64,000 nt of DNA from Cyanobium sp. AMD-g. GTDB lineage: Bacteria; Cyanobacteriota; Cyanobacteriia; PCC-6307; Cyanobiaceae. The notes beneath the pieces are model-generated. The model had not been told where the DNA came from and searched no databases. It saw only the letters and a list, made by a program, of their open reading frames with translations. Shown here in pieces: positions 1 through 7,989 of this stretch (positions within the stretch are counted from its first letter, which is position 1; every line of letters starts with the position of its first letter). The translations under genes were made by a program, and so were the position numbers. The stretch covers positions 620,001-684,000 of the forward strand of contig NZ_JAGQCW010000002.1 in assembly GCF_024346395.1 (NCBI RefSeq), written 5' to 3'.

Positions 1-141
1 GGACGGGTGGGCATCGAGCCGGCGGACCACGCCCAGCCGGGGTATCAGGCCCCAGGATGCCGGGCCTGGGTCGATCGGCATGGGCAACGGCCAGCGGACC
101 TTGTGCCACGAATGGATCCGGTGGGGCGTGGACGGTCCCCT

Positions 142-147
142 TAAGCT
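142..147 (+). promoter_or_regulatory. candidate -10 box of grx-gshB
   Basis: TAAGCT preceded by CCT lies 16 nt before the first ATG of the glutaredoxin gene and 28 nt before the second. It matches the TANNNT box seen upstream of many genes in this window. No convincing -35 is visible. The spacing slightly favours the second ATG (175). Confidence 0.35.
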
Positions 148-162
148 GCGCGGCATCGCCTC

Positions 163-498
163 ATGAGAGACCGGATGGAGATCCCAGGAGTCCCCCCAGA
201 GCTGGTCGGGCAGGACACCCTGGAGGTGAAGCCACCCGCGAAGGTGGAGATCTACACCTACCGTTTTTCGTCGGATTGCATCCGGGCCAAGGGTCTGCTG
301 GACAGGCTCAGCGTCACCTACAACGAATTCATCATCGACGACGATGAAATCAACAAGGAAGTGATGATGAAGCGCTCGGGAGGTCGCACCAGCGTTCCCC
401 AGATCTTCATCGACGGCATCGCCATCGGTGGCTACGCCGAGCTGCAGAAACTGAACGCTGGCGGTGAGCTGGCCGGCCTGCTGCGTCTGGTCGCGTGA
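163..498 (+). CDS. grxC: glutaredoxin 3-like protein with altered active site
   Basis: A 111-residue thioredoxin-fold protein of the GrxC class. Glutaredoxins normally reduce disulfides and glutathione mixed disulfides using glutathione. The family core is clear: EIYTY strand, IRAK helix start, the SVPQIFIDG cis-proline region, and the GGY glutathione-binding turn. The usual CPFC active site reads SSDC (residues 36-39), so the first, nucleophilic cysteine is serine and only C39 remains. Classical dithiol activity is therefore doubtful; a monothiol, glutathione-binding or regulatory role is possible. An ATG at 175 is an alternative start. The stop overlaps the GTG of the glutathione synthetase gene by 4 nt, so the two are translationally coupled. 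Confidence 0.88.
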   Translation: MRDRMEIPGVPPELVGQDTLEVKPPAKVEIYTYRFSSDCIRAKGLLDRLSVTYNEFIIDDDEINKEVMMKRSGGRTSVPQIFIDGIAIGGYAELQKLNAGGELAGLLRLVA

Positions 499-1484
499 GC
501 GGGAATCGGGAAGCCCAGCTGTTCGTGGTCGATCCGATCACGCGCCTGCGGCCAGCCAAGGATTCCAGTGTGGCCCTGATGCAGGCGGCGCAGCGGGCCG
601 GTCTGGCGGTGTGGGCCTGCACCCAGGCGGATCTCTCCACCGCTGCGGCGGCCGATGGCGCCCATCGCCCCCGGGCCTGGGCCCAGCCGCTGCACCTGGC
701 TGAGATGGCTGCCACGCCCGAGGGCTGGACCGTGCCGGACCCCTGGGTCGAGGCCGGTGAGCCCCGCGAGATGCCCCTGGATCACTTCCGCTGGATCTGG
801 ATGCGCAAGGATCCGCCCGTCGATGAGGCCTACCTTTACGCCACCCAGCTGCTGGAGATGGCCGAAGCGGTCGGGGTGCGCGTTCTGAACCGGCCGGCGG
901 CCCTGCGGGCCTGGAACGAGAAGCTGGGTGCCCTGCGCTTCAGCCATCTGATGGCGCCCTCGATGGTGAGCGCCCGGGTGGAGCAGTTGGCTGCCTTCGC
1001 CGCAGGCCACGAGGAGGTGGTGCTCAAGCCCCTGGCGGGGCGGGCCGGCCAGGGGGTGGTGCGGGTCACGGCGGCTGCCCCCGGACTGAAGGCCTTGCTG
1101 GAGCTGGTCACCCTGCAGGAAACGTTGCCCGTGATGGTCCAGGCCTTTCTGCCCGGGGTCAGCGCCGGCGACAAGCGGATCCTGCTGGTGGATGGGGAGC
1201 CCCTGGGGGCCGTGAACCGGCTGCCCAAGGCGGGGGAGTTCCGCAGCAACCTGGCCCTGGGTGGAGCCCCCTTTGCGGCCGAACTGAGCGACACCGAGCA
1301 GGGCATCTGCGCCGAACTGGCGCCGGTGCTGCGGGCGGAGGGGCTGTTCTTCGTCGGCATCGACGTGATCGACGGCCGGCTCAGTGAGATCAACGTCACC
1401 AGCCCCACTGGCGTGCGGGAAGTGGAGTGGCTGGGGCGCCGTCCCCTCGCCGATCAGGTCATCGAGCGCCTGCTGGTCAGCTGA
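495..1484 (+). CDS. gshB: glutathione synthetase
   Basis: Prokaryotic ATP-grasp glutathione synthetase, 329 residues, near the usual 310-330. It joins gamma-glutamylcysteine and glycine in the cytosol. Visible hallmarks are the N-terminal DPI and KDSS motifs (13-25), MRKDPPVD (103-111), the ATP-grasp lysine region [13 protein letters not shown] (175-187), and the metal/ATP-binding C-terminal part with FVGIDVIDG and EINVTSPTG. The start is the GTG overlapping the glutaredoxin stop, which couples glutathione synthesis to a glutathione-linked protein. Its 3' end overlaps the convergent menF gene by 8 nt. Confidence 0.96.
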   Translation: MSGNREAQLFVVDPITRLRPAKDSSVALMQAAQRAGLAVWACTQADLSTAAAADGAHRPRAWAQPLHLAEMAATPEGWTVPDPWVEAGEPREMPLDHFRWIWMRKDPPVDEAYLYATQLLEMAEAVGVRVLNRPAALRAWNEKLGALRFSHLMAPSMVSARVEQLAAFAAGHEEVVLKPLAGRAGQGVVRVTAAAPGLKALLELVTLQETLPVMVQAFLPGVSAGDKRILLVDGEPLGAVNRLPKAGEFRSNLALGGAPFAAELSDTEQGICAELAPVLRAEGLFFVGIDVIDGRLSEINVTSPTGVREVEWLGRRPLADQVIERLLVS

Positions 1485-2964
1485 AGGCGGCGGCCAGCGG
1501 CAGGTTGAGCTGCTGCTGCAGCACCCCCAGCTTGAGCGCCACCTCCTGCAGCTCCCGCTCGGGGTGGGAGCCGCGCACCAGCCCTGCTCCGGCGGTCAGC
1601 TCCAGCTGCTGGCCCCGCAGGGTGCCGCTGCGGATGGCCACCCGCAGATCCGTGTCACCTTCGGTGTCGATCCAGCCGATCGGCGCGGCGTAGTGCCCCC
1701 GCTCGAACGGCTCAAGGCTGCGCAGCCAGGCCATCGCCTCCCGCCGGGGCAGGCCCGCCACCGCGGGGGTGGGATGCAGCACTTCCGCCAGGGTGAGCGG
1801 GGCCTGGCCCCGCAACGCGGCCGTGATCGGGGTGTGCAGGTGCACCAGGGAGCCGTGGCGGGCCAGGCGCGGCCGCCGCGGCCGGCGTGGATCGAGGCCC
1901 GCCTTCTGCAGCACGGCGGTGATCGTCTCCACCACCAGCTCATGCTCGTGGCGGTCCTTGCGCGACTGCAGCAGGTCGTCGGCCGGCTCCCCCAGGGGGG
2001 CCGTGCCGGCCAGGGCATCGCTGCGCAGCTGCCCCTGCCGCAGGGTGAGCAGCCGCTCCGGTGAGGCGCCCACCAGGGCTTCGCGCTCCGATCGCTGCCA
2101 GAGGAAGCGGCAGCTGCCGGGCTGGCTGCGGCGCAGGTGGGACAGCAGGCTGAGCGGATCCAGCGGCCCGTTCAGCACCAGCTGCTGGCGCACCGCCAGC
2201 ACCAGCTTCTGCAGTTCGCCACCCTCCACCAGCTCCAGGGCCCGATCCAGGGCGGAGCGATAGCCCGCCTGCCAGTGGGAGCCATGGGCGATGCCGACAG
2301 GGGCGCCCTGGCCGGTCCCGGGATGTCCGGCCCAGGCCAGGGCCTCCAGCCGCTGGCGGGTGTCCCAGAGCTCCTCGGCCACGCTGCGCGCCGTGACACC
2401 GCCGCCGAGGGCACGCTGCAGCCGCAGCCAGCAGTGGCGGCCCTGGCGGCTCAGCTGCCAGCTGGGCAGGACCGCCTGCACCCCCGCCGCGCCGGTGCCG
2501 GCGTGCAGGGGGCTCTCGAAGAAGGCGAAGGCCAGCAGCACCCGTGGCCGGGCCAGGGCAGGGCAGGGGCCCGATTCCCGGGCCAGGCGATTCAGGCTCA
2601 GGCTGCTGAACCGCTGGGCCAGCTCAAAGCGGCGCGGACCGCTCAGCTCCAGGCCGTTGCATTGGCCGGCGGCGGCGATGCTGAGCCCCGGGGCGCCGTC
2701 CCAGAGGAAACGGAAGTCGCCGCTGCCGCCCAGGTGGGGCAAGGCCACAAGGGGGTCGAGGGCGGCCATCGGCAGGGCCAGGCTGAGCACTCCCTCCTCC
2801 TCCAGACGCCGGCTGGCGGCGGTGGCTGCCGAGAGCAGCGCGGAGAAGCTGGCAGGGGCCTGCACCAAGGGGCCGCGGGTCCGGGGCGGAAGGCTGCTCA
2901 AATGTATGGGCCTTTCCTCGCCCAACGCCCGCGGCCCCCATGTCTGAGCCACAGGTCGTCGCAA
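1477..2964 (-). CDS. menF: isochorismate synthase
   Basis: Chorismate-utilising enzyme converting chorismate to isochorismate, the first committed step to phylloquinone. The C-terminal two thirds has the family core: VLAVRQQL, a central [12 protein letters not shown] segment, [35 protein letters not shown], and the final [16 protein letters not shown]. The longest frame starts at 2964 and would overlap divergent menA by 25 nt, so an internal GTG (for example near 2865) is more likely and the first 30 or so residues are doubtful. It is divergent from menA-menC-menE. Salicylate or anthranilate synthase alternatives are unlikely given the surrounding phylloquinone genes. Confidence 0.93.
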   Translation of the reverse strand: MRRPVAQTWGPRALGEERPIHLSSLPPRTRGPLVQAPASFSALLSAATAASRRLEEEGVLSLALPMAALDPLVALPHLGGSGDFRFLWDGAPGLSIAAAGQCNGLELSGPRRFELAQRFSSLSLNRLARESGPCPALARPRVLLAFAFFESPLHAGTGAAGVQAVLPSWQLSRQGRHCWLRLQRALGGGVTARSVAEELWDTRQRLEALAWAGHPGTGQGAPVGIAHGSHWQAGYRSALDRALELVEGGELQKLVLAVRQQLVLNGPLDPLSLLSHLRRSQPGSCRFLWQRSEREALVGASPERLLTLRQGQLRSDALAGTAPLGEPADDLLQSRKDRHEHELVVETITAVLQKAGLDPRRPRRPRLARHGSLVHLHTPITAALRGQAPLTLAEVLHPTPAVAGLPRREAMAWLRSLEPFERGHYAAPIGWIDTEGDTDLRVAIRSGTLRGQQLELTAGAGLVRGSHPERELQEVALKLGVLQQQLNLPLAAAFS

Positions 2965-3929
2965 GCCGTTACGCCGCGGGGGGTGGCGCCGCCTCTGAGG
3001 CCTCTTCTCGCGGCCGCCTCTGGCGCGCCGCCGTGAAATGGCCCATGTACGCCGTGGCGGTGATGCCGGTGCTGCTGGCGGCTGGCTGGCGGCTCGGCCA
3101 GGGGCTGGGCCTGCGGCCCGATCAGCTGCTGCTGTTTCTGCTGGCGGCGGTGCTGCTGCTGGCCTGGGAGAACCTTGCCAACGACGTCTTCGATGCCGAC
3201 ACCGGCGTCGACACCCACGGCAAGCCCCACTCGGTGGTCAACCTCACCGGCCGGCGCGACCGGGTGCTCGCTCTGGCCAACGGCTGTCTGGTGGTCGGGT
3301 TGGCCCTGATGGCCCTGGTGGCCCTGCGCAGCAGTGCCGTGGTGCTGCTGCTGGTGCTGCTCTGCTGCGGCCTGGGTTACCTCTACCAGGGGCCACCGTT
3401 CCGCCTCGGCTACCGCGGCCTGGGGGAACCCCTCTGCTGGCTGGCCTTCGGCCCCTGCGCCACCGCCGCTGCCCTGCTGGCCCTGGCCCCGCCTGGGGAG
3501 GGTGCCGGCGGGGTGCCGTGGGAAGCGGCGCTGCTGCTGGGCAGCGGGCCGGCGGTGGCCACCAGCCTGGTGCTGTTCTGCTCCCATTTCCACCAGGTGG
3601 AGGAGGACGCCGCCCACGGCAAGCGTTCGCCGGTGGTGCGCCTCGGCAGCCAGCGGGCCGCCGCCCTGGTGCCCTGGTTCGTGGCCACCGCCCTGGCGCT
3701 GCAGTGGGCGCCTGTCCTGCTGGGCTGGTGGCCGCTCACGGCCCTGCTGGGGGCGATCGGCCTGCCGCCGGCCCGGGCCCTGATCCGGCTCCTCGGCGAT
3801 GAGCACCACCGGCCGGAGCGCGTCATCGGCAGCAAGTTCCTGGCCCTGCGCTTCCAGGCCCTCAACGGCCTGGGTCTGGCCTGCGGCCTGGCCCTCGGCC
3901 CCTGGCTGACGGCACTGGCGGGCCGGTGA
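2940..3929 (+). CDS. menA: 1,4-dihydroxy-2-naphthoate phytyltransferase
   Basis: UbiA-family membrane prenyltransferase, 329 residues, with about eight or nine hydrophobic segments. In cyanobacteria MenA attaches a phytyl chain to DHNA on the way to phylloquinone. The first Asp-rich motif appears as NDVFDADTGVDTHGKPHS (about 82-99). YLYQGPPFRLGYRGLGE and the second conserved region SHFHQVEEDAAHGKRSPVV follow. The gene starts with ATG just upstream of the divergent menF and ends in a GTGA overlap with menC, so it leads a men operon. Confidence 0.95.
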   Translation: MSEPQVVASRYAAGGGAASEASSRGRLWRAAVKWPMYAVAVMPVLLAAGWRLGQGLGLRPDQLLLFLLAAVLLLAWENLANDVFDADTGVDTHGKPHSVVNLTGRRDRVLALANGCLVVGLALMALVALRSSAVVLLLVLLCCGLGYLYQGPPFRLGYRGLGEPLCWLAFGPCATAAALLALAPPGEGAGGVPWEAALLLGSGPAVATSLVLFCSHFHQVEEDAAHGKRSPVVRLGSQRAAALVPWFVATALALQWAPVLLGWWPLTALLGAIGLPPARALIRLLGDEHHRPERVIGSKFLALRFQALNGLGLACGLALGPWLTALAGR

Positions 3930-4924
3930 GCGCCCCCGCGGACGGGGGGAGGCCGGAGGGCTGGCTGGCTCTGGAGACCAGGCCCTTCGCCTTCCGGCTG
4001 CCCCGGTCGCTGCAGACGTCCAGCGGCCGGATCGAGGCCAAACAGGGCTGGCTGCTGCGGCTGCAGGCCCCGGACGGTGGCGTCGGCTGGGGTGAGGCGG
4101 CGCCCCTGGATCCCGGCGAGGGGCCGGCCGTGGCGGCGGCGCTGGAGGGGCTGGGCACCAGCTTGGAGCGGAGTGATCTGGAACGCAGGCTGCCGGCGCT
4201 GCCGCCCAGCCTGGCCTTCGGCCTGGGGGCTGCCCTGGCGGAGAGCGACGGGGTGGTGGGGGCGGCTGCCGGTGGCGGCTGGCTCGCTTCTCCGCCATCG
4301 GCCTGGCTGCTGCCCGCCGGGGAGGCCATGCTCGCGGCCCTGGACCAACGGCTTGCCGGCCCTGCGTCCGCGGCGCCAACCTTCAAGTGGAAGGTGGCGG
4401 CGGCGGCCGATGGGCTGGAACGGCAGTGGCTGGAACTGCTGCTGGAGCGCCTGCCGGCTGATGGGCGCCTGCGGCTGGATGCCAACGGCGGCTGGGACCG
4501 GGCCACCGCCGCCGCCTGGGCGGAGCGGCTGGGGCAGGAGCCGCGTCTGCAGTGGCTGGAGCAGCCCCTCGCCCCGGGCGACCAGGAGGGCCTCGCGGGG
4601 CTGGCCCTGCGGATTCCGGTGGCCCTGGATGAATCCCTGCGGCTGGAGCCCGAGCTGCGGCAGGGCTGGGCGGGCTGGCAGGTGCGGCGCCCGTCCCAGG
4701 ACGGCGATCCCCGGCCCCTGCTGGGGCAGTTGCTCCGGGGGGTGCCCCGGCTGATGCTCAGTACCGGCTTCGAGACCGGCATCGGCGCCCGCTGGACGGC
4801 CCACCTGGCGGCCCTGCAATGGCTGGGCCCAACGCCGGTGGCCCCCGGCCTGGCTCCGGACTGGCTGCCCAGTGGCCCCCTGTTCGACCGCGACCCGCAA
4901 CGGGTCTGGGCGGCGGCGGCCTGA
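3926..4924 (+). CDS. menC: o-succinylbenzoate synthase
   Basis: Enolase-superfamily dehydratase making o-succinylbenzoate from SHCHC, 332 residues. Visible are the KxK motif FKWK (K154, K156), metal ligands in RLDANGG (D185), LEQPL (E212) and ALDESL (D235), and a C-terminal STGFETGIG loop. Where family members have a catalytic lysine in a KPS/KPT strand, this protein has VRRPSQDG with Arg at about 255, so the second acid/base lysine appears replaced. The genomic setting between menA and menE leaves little doubt about pathway membership. The GTG start overlaps the menA stop by 4 nt. The middle region is Ala/Gly-rich, as in other high-GC picocyanobacteria. Confidence 0.92.
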   Translation: MSAPADGGRPEGWLALETRPFAFRLPRSLQTSSGRIEAKQGWLLRLQAPDGGVGWGEAAPLDPGEGPAVAAALEGLGTSLERSDLERRLPALPPSLAFGLGAALAESDGVVGAAAGGGWLASPPSAWLLPAGEAMLAALDQRLAGPASAAPTFKWKVAAAADGLERQWLELLLERLPADGRLRLDANGGWDRATAAAWAERLGQEPRLQWLEQPLAPGDQEGLAGLALRIPVALDESLRLEPELRQGWAGWQVRRPSQDGDPRPLLGQLLRGVPRLMLSTGFETGIGARWTAHLAALQWLGPTPVAPGLAPDWLPSGPLFDRDPQRVWAAAA

Positions 4925-4935
4925 GCGCCTGGCGG

Positions 4936-4952
4936 GGGCCCTGGAGGGGCCC
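4936..4952 (+). terminator. GGGCCC hairpin between menC and menE
   Basis: Two copies of GGGCCC separated by 5 nt (TGGAG) can form a 6-bp GC stem directly after the menC stop. No U-tract follows. A TANNNT box follows at once, so this may separate menE into its own transcription unit. Confidence 0.3.
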
Positions 4953-4953
4953 T

Positions 4954-4959
4954 TAGCGT
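4954..4959 (+). promoter_or_regulatory. candidate -10 box of menE
   Basis: TAGCGT preceded by CCT, 21 nt before the GTG of menE. It has the same spacing and form as boxes upstream of ndhA, gltA and others in this window. No clear -35. Confidence 0.35.
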
Positions 4960-4980
4960 GGCCCTCCACGGAGCCCCTGC

Positions 4981-6234
4981 GTGGCCGATCCCCCCTGGGC
5001 GCCGCTGCTGCTGGAGCCCGCCTTGGCCGACCCCTGGGCGGGGGCCTCCCAGCTGGAGCAGGCCTGGGCACAACAACGGCTGGTGGCCCTGGCCGGGCCC
5101 GGGCAGCAGGGGGAGATGGCCCAGGCCCTCGGCGGGGCCCCACGGGAGCTGGGGGCACTGGCCCGGTTCGGGGCCGCTGTGGTGGTGGGCAGTGGCGGCA
5201 GCGCCGGCGGGCGCCACTGGTGCCTGCAACCCCTGGCCCACCTGCAGGCCTCCGCCGAGGCCAGCGCCGCCTGGCTGGTGGCCCTTGGCCTGGAGCCATC
5301 CGCCTGCCTGCACCTCGACCCCCTGCCGCTGCACCACGTCAGCGGCCTGCTGCCGCTGGTGCGGGCCCGGCACTGGGGGGGCGAGTGGCGCGGGCTGGCC
5401 CCGGCGCTGCTGCGCCGGCCGGACGAGTTGCCCCAGGCCTGCCCCCTGCCGAGGGATCGTCCGGTGTTGCTGTCACTGGTGCCCACCCAGCTGGCCCGGT
5501 TGATGGCCAGCCCTGCGGCCACGGCCTGGCTGGCCGGCTGCACCGTGATCTGGGTCGGGGGGGCGGGCTTGCCGGCGCCACTGGCCGCCGCCGCCCGCCG
5601 TGCCGGCCTGCCCCTGGCCCCCTGCTACGGCGCCACCGAAACCGCCGCCATGGTGTGTGCCCTGCCGCCGCAGCGGTTTCTGGCAGGGGCCGCGGGCTGC
5701 GGTGAGCCTCTGGCCGACCTTGCCCTGCGCCTCGATGGCGCCACCGGGGCCGTGGAGGTGCGTTGCGGCCGCCTCAGCCCCGGCCGGATGGTGGCGGGCC
5801 GGCTTCAGCCCCTGCCGCTGCAGCCGGGAGGCTGGTGGCGCAGCGGCGATGCCGGGCGGCTTGGCAGCGAGGGGCTGGAGGTGCTGGGCCGTCTGGATGG
5901 GGCCTTGCACAGCGGCGGCGAGACGGTCTTCCCGGAGCGGCTGGAGGAACGGCTGCAGGAGCAGGCGGCCCGCGCCGGGGCTGGTGTGGAGGCGTTGCTG
6001 CTGCTGGCCCGGCCCGACCCGGAATGGGGCGAGCATCTGGTGGCCCTGGTGCGGCCTCGGCAGGGGGGCGACGGGGCCGAGCTTCTGGGAGTTCTGCAGG
6101 CCCTGACGGCCGCCTGGCCCCCCGCCGAGCGGCCGCGGCACTGGCACCTCTGCCCGTCGCTGGCGCCCACCGCCGCCGGCAAATGGGAGCGGGGACGTTG
6201 GCAGCGGTGGCTGGACTCGCTAGAAGCGTTCTGA
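4981..6234 (+). CDS. menE: o-succinylbenzoate--CoA ligase
   Basis: AMP-forming acyl-CoA synthetase, 417 residues, short for the superfamily but typical of picocyanobacterial MenE. It activates o-succinylbenzoate to its CoA thioester. Motifs are VGGAGLPAPL, the adenylate-binding YGATETAAM, GWWRSGDAGRL (motif 7-like), GRLDGALHSGGETVFPE (A8 hinge) and a C-terminal GKWERGRW with the catalytic lysine. The N-terminal P-loop-like motif is poorly conserved. The start is a GTG 56 nt after menC, behind a hairpin and a possible promoter box. Confidence 0.92.
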   Translation: MADPPWAPLLLEPALADPWAGASQLEQAWAQQRLVALAGPGQQGEMAQALGGAPRELGALARFGAAVVVGSGGSAGGRHWCLQPLAHLQASAEASAAWLVALGLEPSACLHLDPLPLHHVSGLLPLVRARHWGGEWRGLAPALLRRPDELPQACPLPRDRPVLLSLVPTQLARLMASPAATAWLAGCTVIWVGGAGLPAPLAAAARRAGLPLAPCYGATETAAMVCALPPQRFLAGAAGCGEPLADLALRLDGATGAVEVRCGRLSPGRMVAGRLQPLPLQPGGWWRSGDAGRLGSEGLEVLGRLDGALHSGGETVFPERLEERLQEQAARAGAGVEALLLLARPDPEWGEHLVALVRPRQGGDGAELLGVLQALTAAWPPAERPRHWHLCPSLAPTAAGKWERGRWQRWLDSLEAF

Positions 6235-6249
6235 ACGGCACCCGCACCG

Positions 6250-6516
6250 ATGACCGACAGTCAACAGGTCGAGACCAGCAACAAGAAGCTGGCGGCAGGG
6301 CTGCTGGCCATCTTCCTGGGATCGCTGGGGATTCACAAATTCGTTCTGGGCTACAGCAAGGCCGGGCTGATCATGCTGCTGGTCACGGTGCTGACCTGTG
6401 GCTTCGGCGCGTCAGTGATGGGGATCATCGGGGTGATCGAAGGTGTCATCTACCTCACCAAGTCGACGGAGGAATTCCAGGCCCAGTACATCGACGCCAC
6501 CCGGGAGTGGTTCTGA
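6250..6516 (+). CDS. TM2-domain membrane protein
   Basis: Small 88-residue protein with two transmembrane helices joined by a short turn. The TM2 signature is visible as AIFLGSLGIHKFVLGYSKAG followed by a second hydrophobic segment. TM2 proteins are widespread, and their molecular role in bacteria is not established. The gene lies 15 nt after menE and its stop shares one base with the next start (TGATG), so it is probably cotranscribed with menE. I infer no function from that. Confidence 0.85.
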   Translation: MTDSQQVETSNKKLAAGLLAIFLGSLGIHKFVLGYSKAGLIMLLVTVLTCGFGASVMGIIGVIEGVIYLTKSTEEFQAQYIDATREWF

Positions 6517-6707
6517 TGCCTGACCCCCGCCCGCTCGGGGGGAGGCCGCCACGGCTGGGCCTCGCCCTGCTGGTGGGGGGCGGGCTGGTCAGTTTCATGG
6601 CCCTGGGGGGCACTCCGCACGATGGCCTGCACCCCCTGGCCCTGTTCGGGGCGCTCCTGCCCCTGCAGTTGGCCGCCCTGGTCTGGGCCCTGCTGAACCG
6701 CCGTTAG
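6516..6707 (+). CDS. 63-residue two-helix membrane protein, unknown
   Basis: A short gene starting at the ATG that overlaps the TM2-gene stop by one base. It encodes 63 residues: an Arg/Pro-rich N-terminus, then two hydrophobic stretches (about 14-30 and 41-60) and a final NRR. The family is not recognised. The tight coupling and the clean two-helix pattern favour a real gene. Its last bases overlap the convergent thioesterase gene by 4 nt. Confidence 0.6.
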   Translation: MPDPRPLGGRPPRLGLALLVGGGLVSFMALGGTPHDGLHPLALFGALLPLQLAALVWALLNRR

Positions 6708-7216
6708 ACGTCCGGTCTGCTGGCCGCCAGCCACCGCACGATGCTGTCCGGCAGGGCCGTCCGCTGCCGGTTGGCAGCGTCGATGGCCACGTGCCGGGTC
6801 AGGCCGGTGGCCGCCTCCTGGCCATCATGCAGGAAGCGGTAGCGGATCTCGAAGCTGCCGCCATCGCGCTGCAGGAGCCGCAGCGCGATGGCCAGAGGAT
6901 CCCCGCAGGCCAGAGGCCGCCGGTAGTCGGCGCTCACATGCACGATCGGCAGCGCCACGGGCGGTGTCCGGCCCGGCCCGGGAAAGATGGCGCCGGACGC
7001 CACCCCGAACCGCTCCAGGCTTTCCTCGTAGGCCTCATGGCACCAGCGCAGCAGCTGGTGGAAGTGCATCACCCCGGCGGCGTCGGTGTCACCGAAGCGC
7101 ACCGTGCGGCAGAGCAGCAGCCAATCCGCCGGAGAGGGGGATGGCGTCTGGTGGGGTTTCTCGCGTGCGTCGTGGCCCGGTGGGTCGGCTGGGGACATCA
7201 ACCTCCATGACGACAT
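6704..7216 (-). CDS. menI: 1,4-dihydroxy-2-naphthoyl-CoA thioesterase
   Basis: Hotdog-fold acyl-CoA thioesterase of the 4-hydroxybenzoyl-CoA thioesterase class, 170 residues. The active-site segment FGDTDAAGVMHFHQLLRW carries the catalytic Asp. HVSADYRRPLACGDPL is the central strand region. In cyanobacteria this class hydrolyses DHNA-CoA to DHNA in phylloquinone synthesis. Placement beside menE/menC/menA/menF strongly supports that role over a general thioesterase. About 30 N-terminal residues precede the domain, so the true start may be internal. It is divergent from the next membrane-protein gene. Confidence 0.88.
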   Translation of the reverse strand: MSSWRLMSPADPPGHDAREKPHQTPSPSPADWLLLCRTVRFGDTDAAGVMHFHQLLRWCHEAYEESLERFGVASGAIFPGPGRTPPVALPIVHVSADYRRPLACGDPLAIALRLLQRDGGSFEIRYRFLHDGQEAATGLTRHVAIDAANRQRTALPDSIVRWLAASRPDV

Positions 7217-7989
7217 GTGCCCTTGCCTCCATGCTGGCGCCCCTGGCCGGTTGCTGGCCTCCCGGAACGCCCCTAGGTTCCGCGCAGTACGCAGCGCCCC
7301 CCTTGGCCGCCCCCATCGCCTACGAGCCGCCCAGCATCTCCAAGGCCTGGGCTGCTTTTCTGGCCCACATCCCCACGATCCTGTTGATCTGGGTGGCCAC
7401 GATCGTGCTGTCCGTCATCGGCGTTGTGGCCTCGCTGGCACTCACGGCCCTGGGCGTCGGCCTCTCCAGCAGCGGCGCCGGCAGTGATGCCGCTTCCGGC
7501 ATAGCGGCGGTCCTCGGCAATCTGGTGCAACTGCCCTTCACGGTCCTCTCCAACCTGGTGGGGGTGCTGTTCGTGGCCGTGCCGGCGATGTATTACGCCA
7601 GTGGCGAGATCATCGGCACCGAGCCTGCGCTGCGGGTCCTGATGCACCGGCCCGTGCGCTATCTCCTGGCCGGGGTGCTGTTCACGGTCGTGGCCGCGAT
7701 CGGTTTCGTGCTCTGCATCCTGCCTGGCATCGCCGTCACCCTGGTGATGCCTGTGTACGTCAACAAGGTGTTTCTCAGCGACAGCCCCATCCTGGACGCC
7801 TTCTCCTCCTCGTTCCAGGCCGTGTACGGCTCAGCCAAGGGCCGCACCTTCGCCGGCATCGAACTGATCGCCTGGTTGCTTGTGCTGGTGGTGACGATCT
7901 TCACCTGCGGCCTGGGCTCCCTCGTGGCGGTGCCTGTGGCCACCTTCTACATCCAGAACGCCGCCTATCACCAGGGGGTGCTCAGCTGA
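7207..7989 (+). CDS. multi-pass membrane protein, unknown
   Basis: About 260 residues from ATG 7207, with roughly five to six hydrophobic segments. They include AFLAHIPTILLIWVATIVL, an FTVLSNLVGVLFVAVPAMYY stretch and a C-terminal WLLVLVVTIFTCGLGSLVAV. The layout resembles the GDPD/DUF975-type membrane domain proteins, but I cannot name it. The start is uncertain: ATG 7207 is within 10 nt of the divergent thioesterase start, and a CCTAGGTT box at 7274 suggests translation may begin later, perhaps at an in-frame TTG. The 3' end overlaps the convergent desaturase gene by 8 nt. Confidence 0.75.
   Translation: MTTCALASMLAPLAGCWPPGTPLGSAQYAAPPLAAPIAYEPPSISKAWAAFLAHIPTILLIWVATIVLSVIGVVASLALTALGVGLSSSGAGSDAASGIAAVLGNLVQLPFTVLSNLVGVLFVAVPAMYYASGEIIGTEPALRVLMHRPVRYLLAGVLFTVVAAIGFVLCILPGIAVTLVMPVYVNKVFLSDSPILDAFSSSFQAVYGSAKGRTFAGIELIAWLLVLVVTIFTCGLGSLVAVPVATFYIQNAAYHQGVLS
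7274..7279 (+). promoter_or_regulatory. candidate -10 box inside the predicted N-terminus
   Basis: TAGGTT in the context CCCCTAGGTTCC is the same as the box in front of ndhA. It lies 67 nt after the ATG at 7207. If real, it argues that the annotated N-terminus of the membrane protein is too long. Confidence 0.3.

Noticed and set aside
1-162. Possible gene at the left edge
   Set aside because: Short frames exist on both strands, but none has a recognisable motif or family-like composition. No feature is supported apart from the -10 box.
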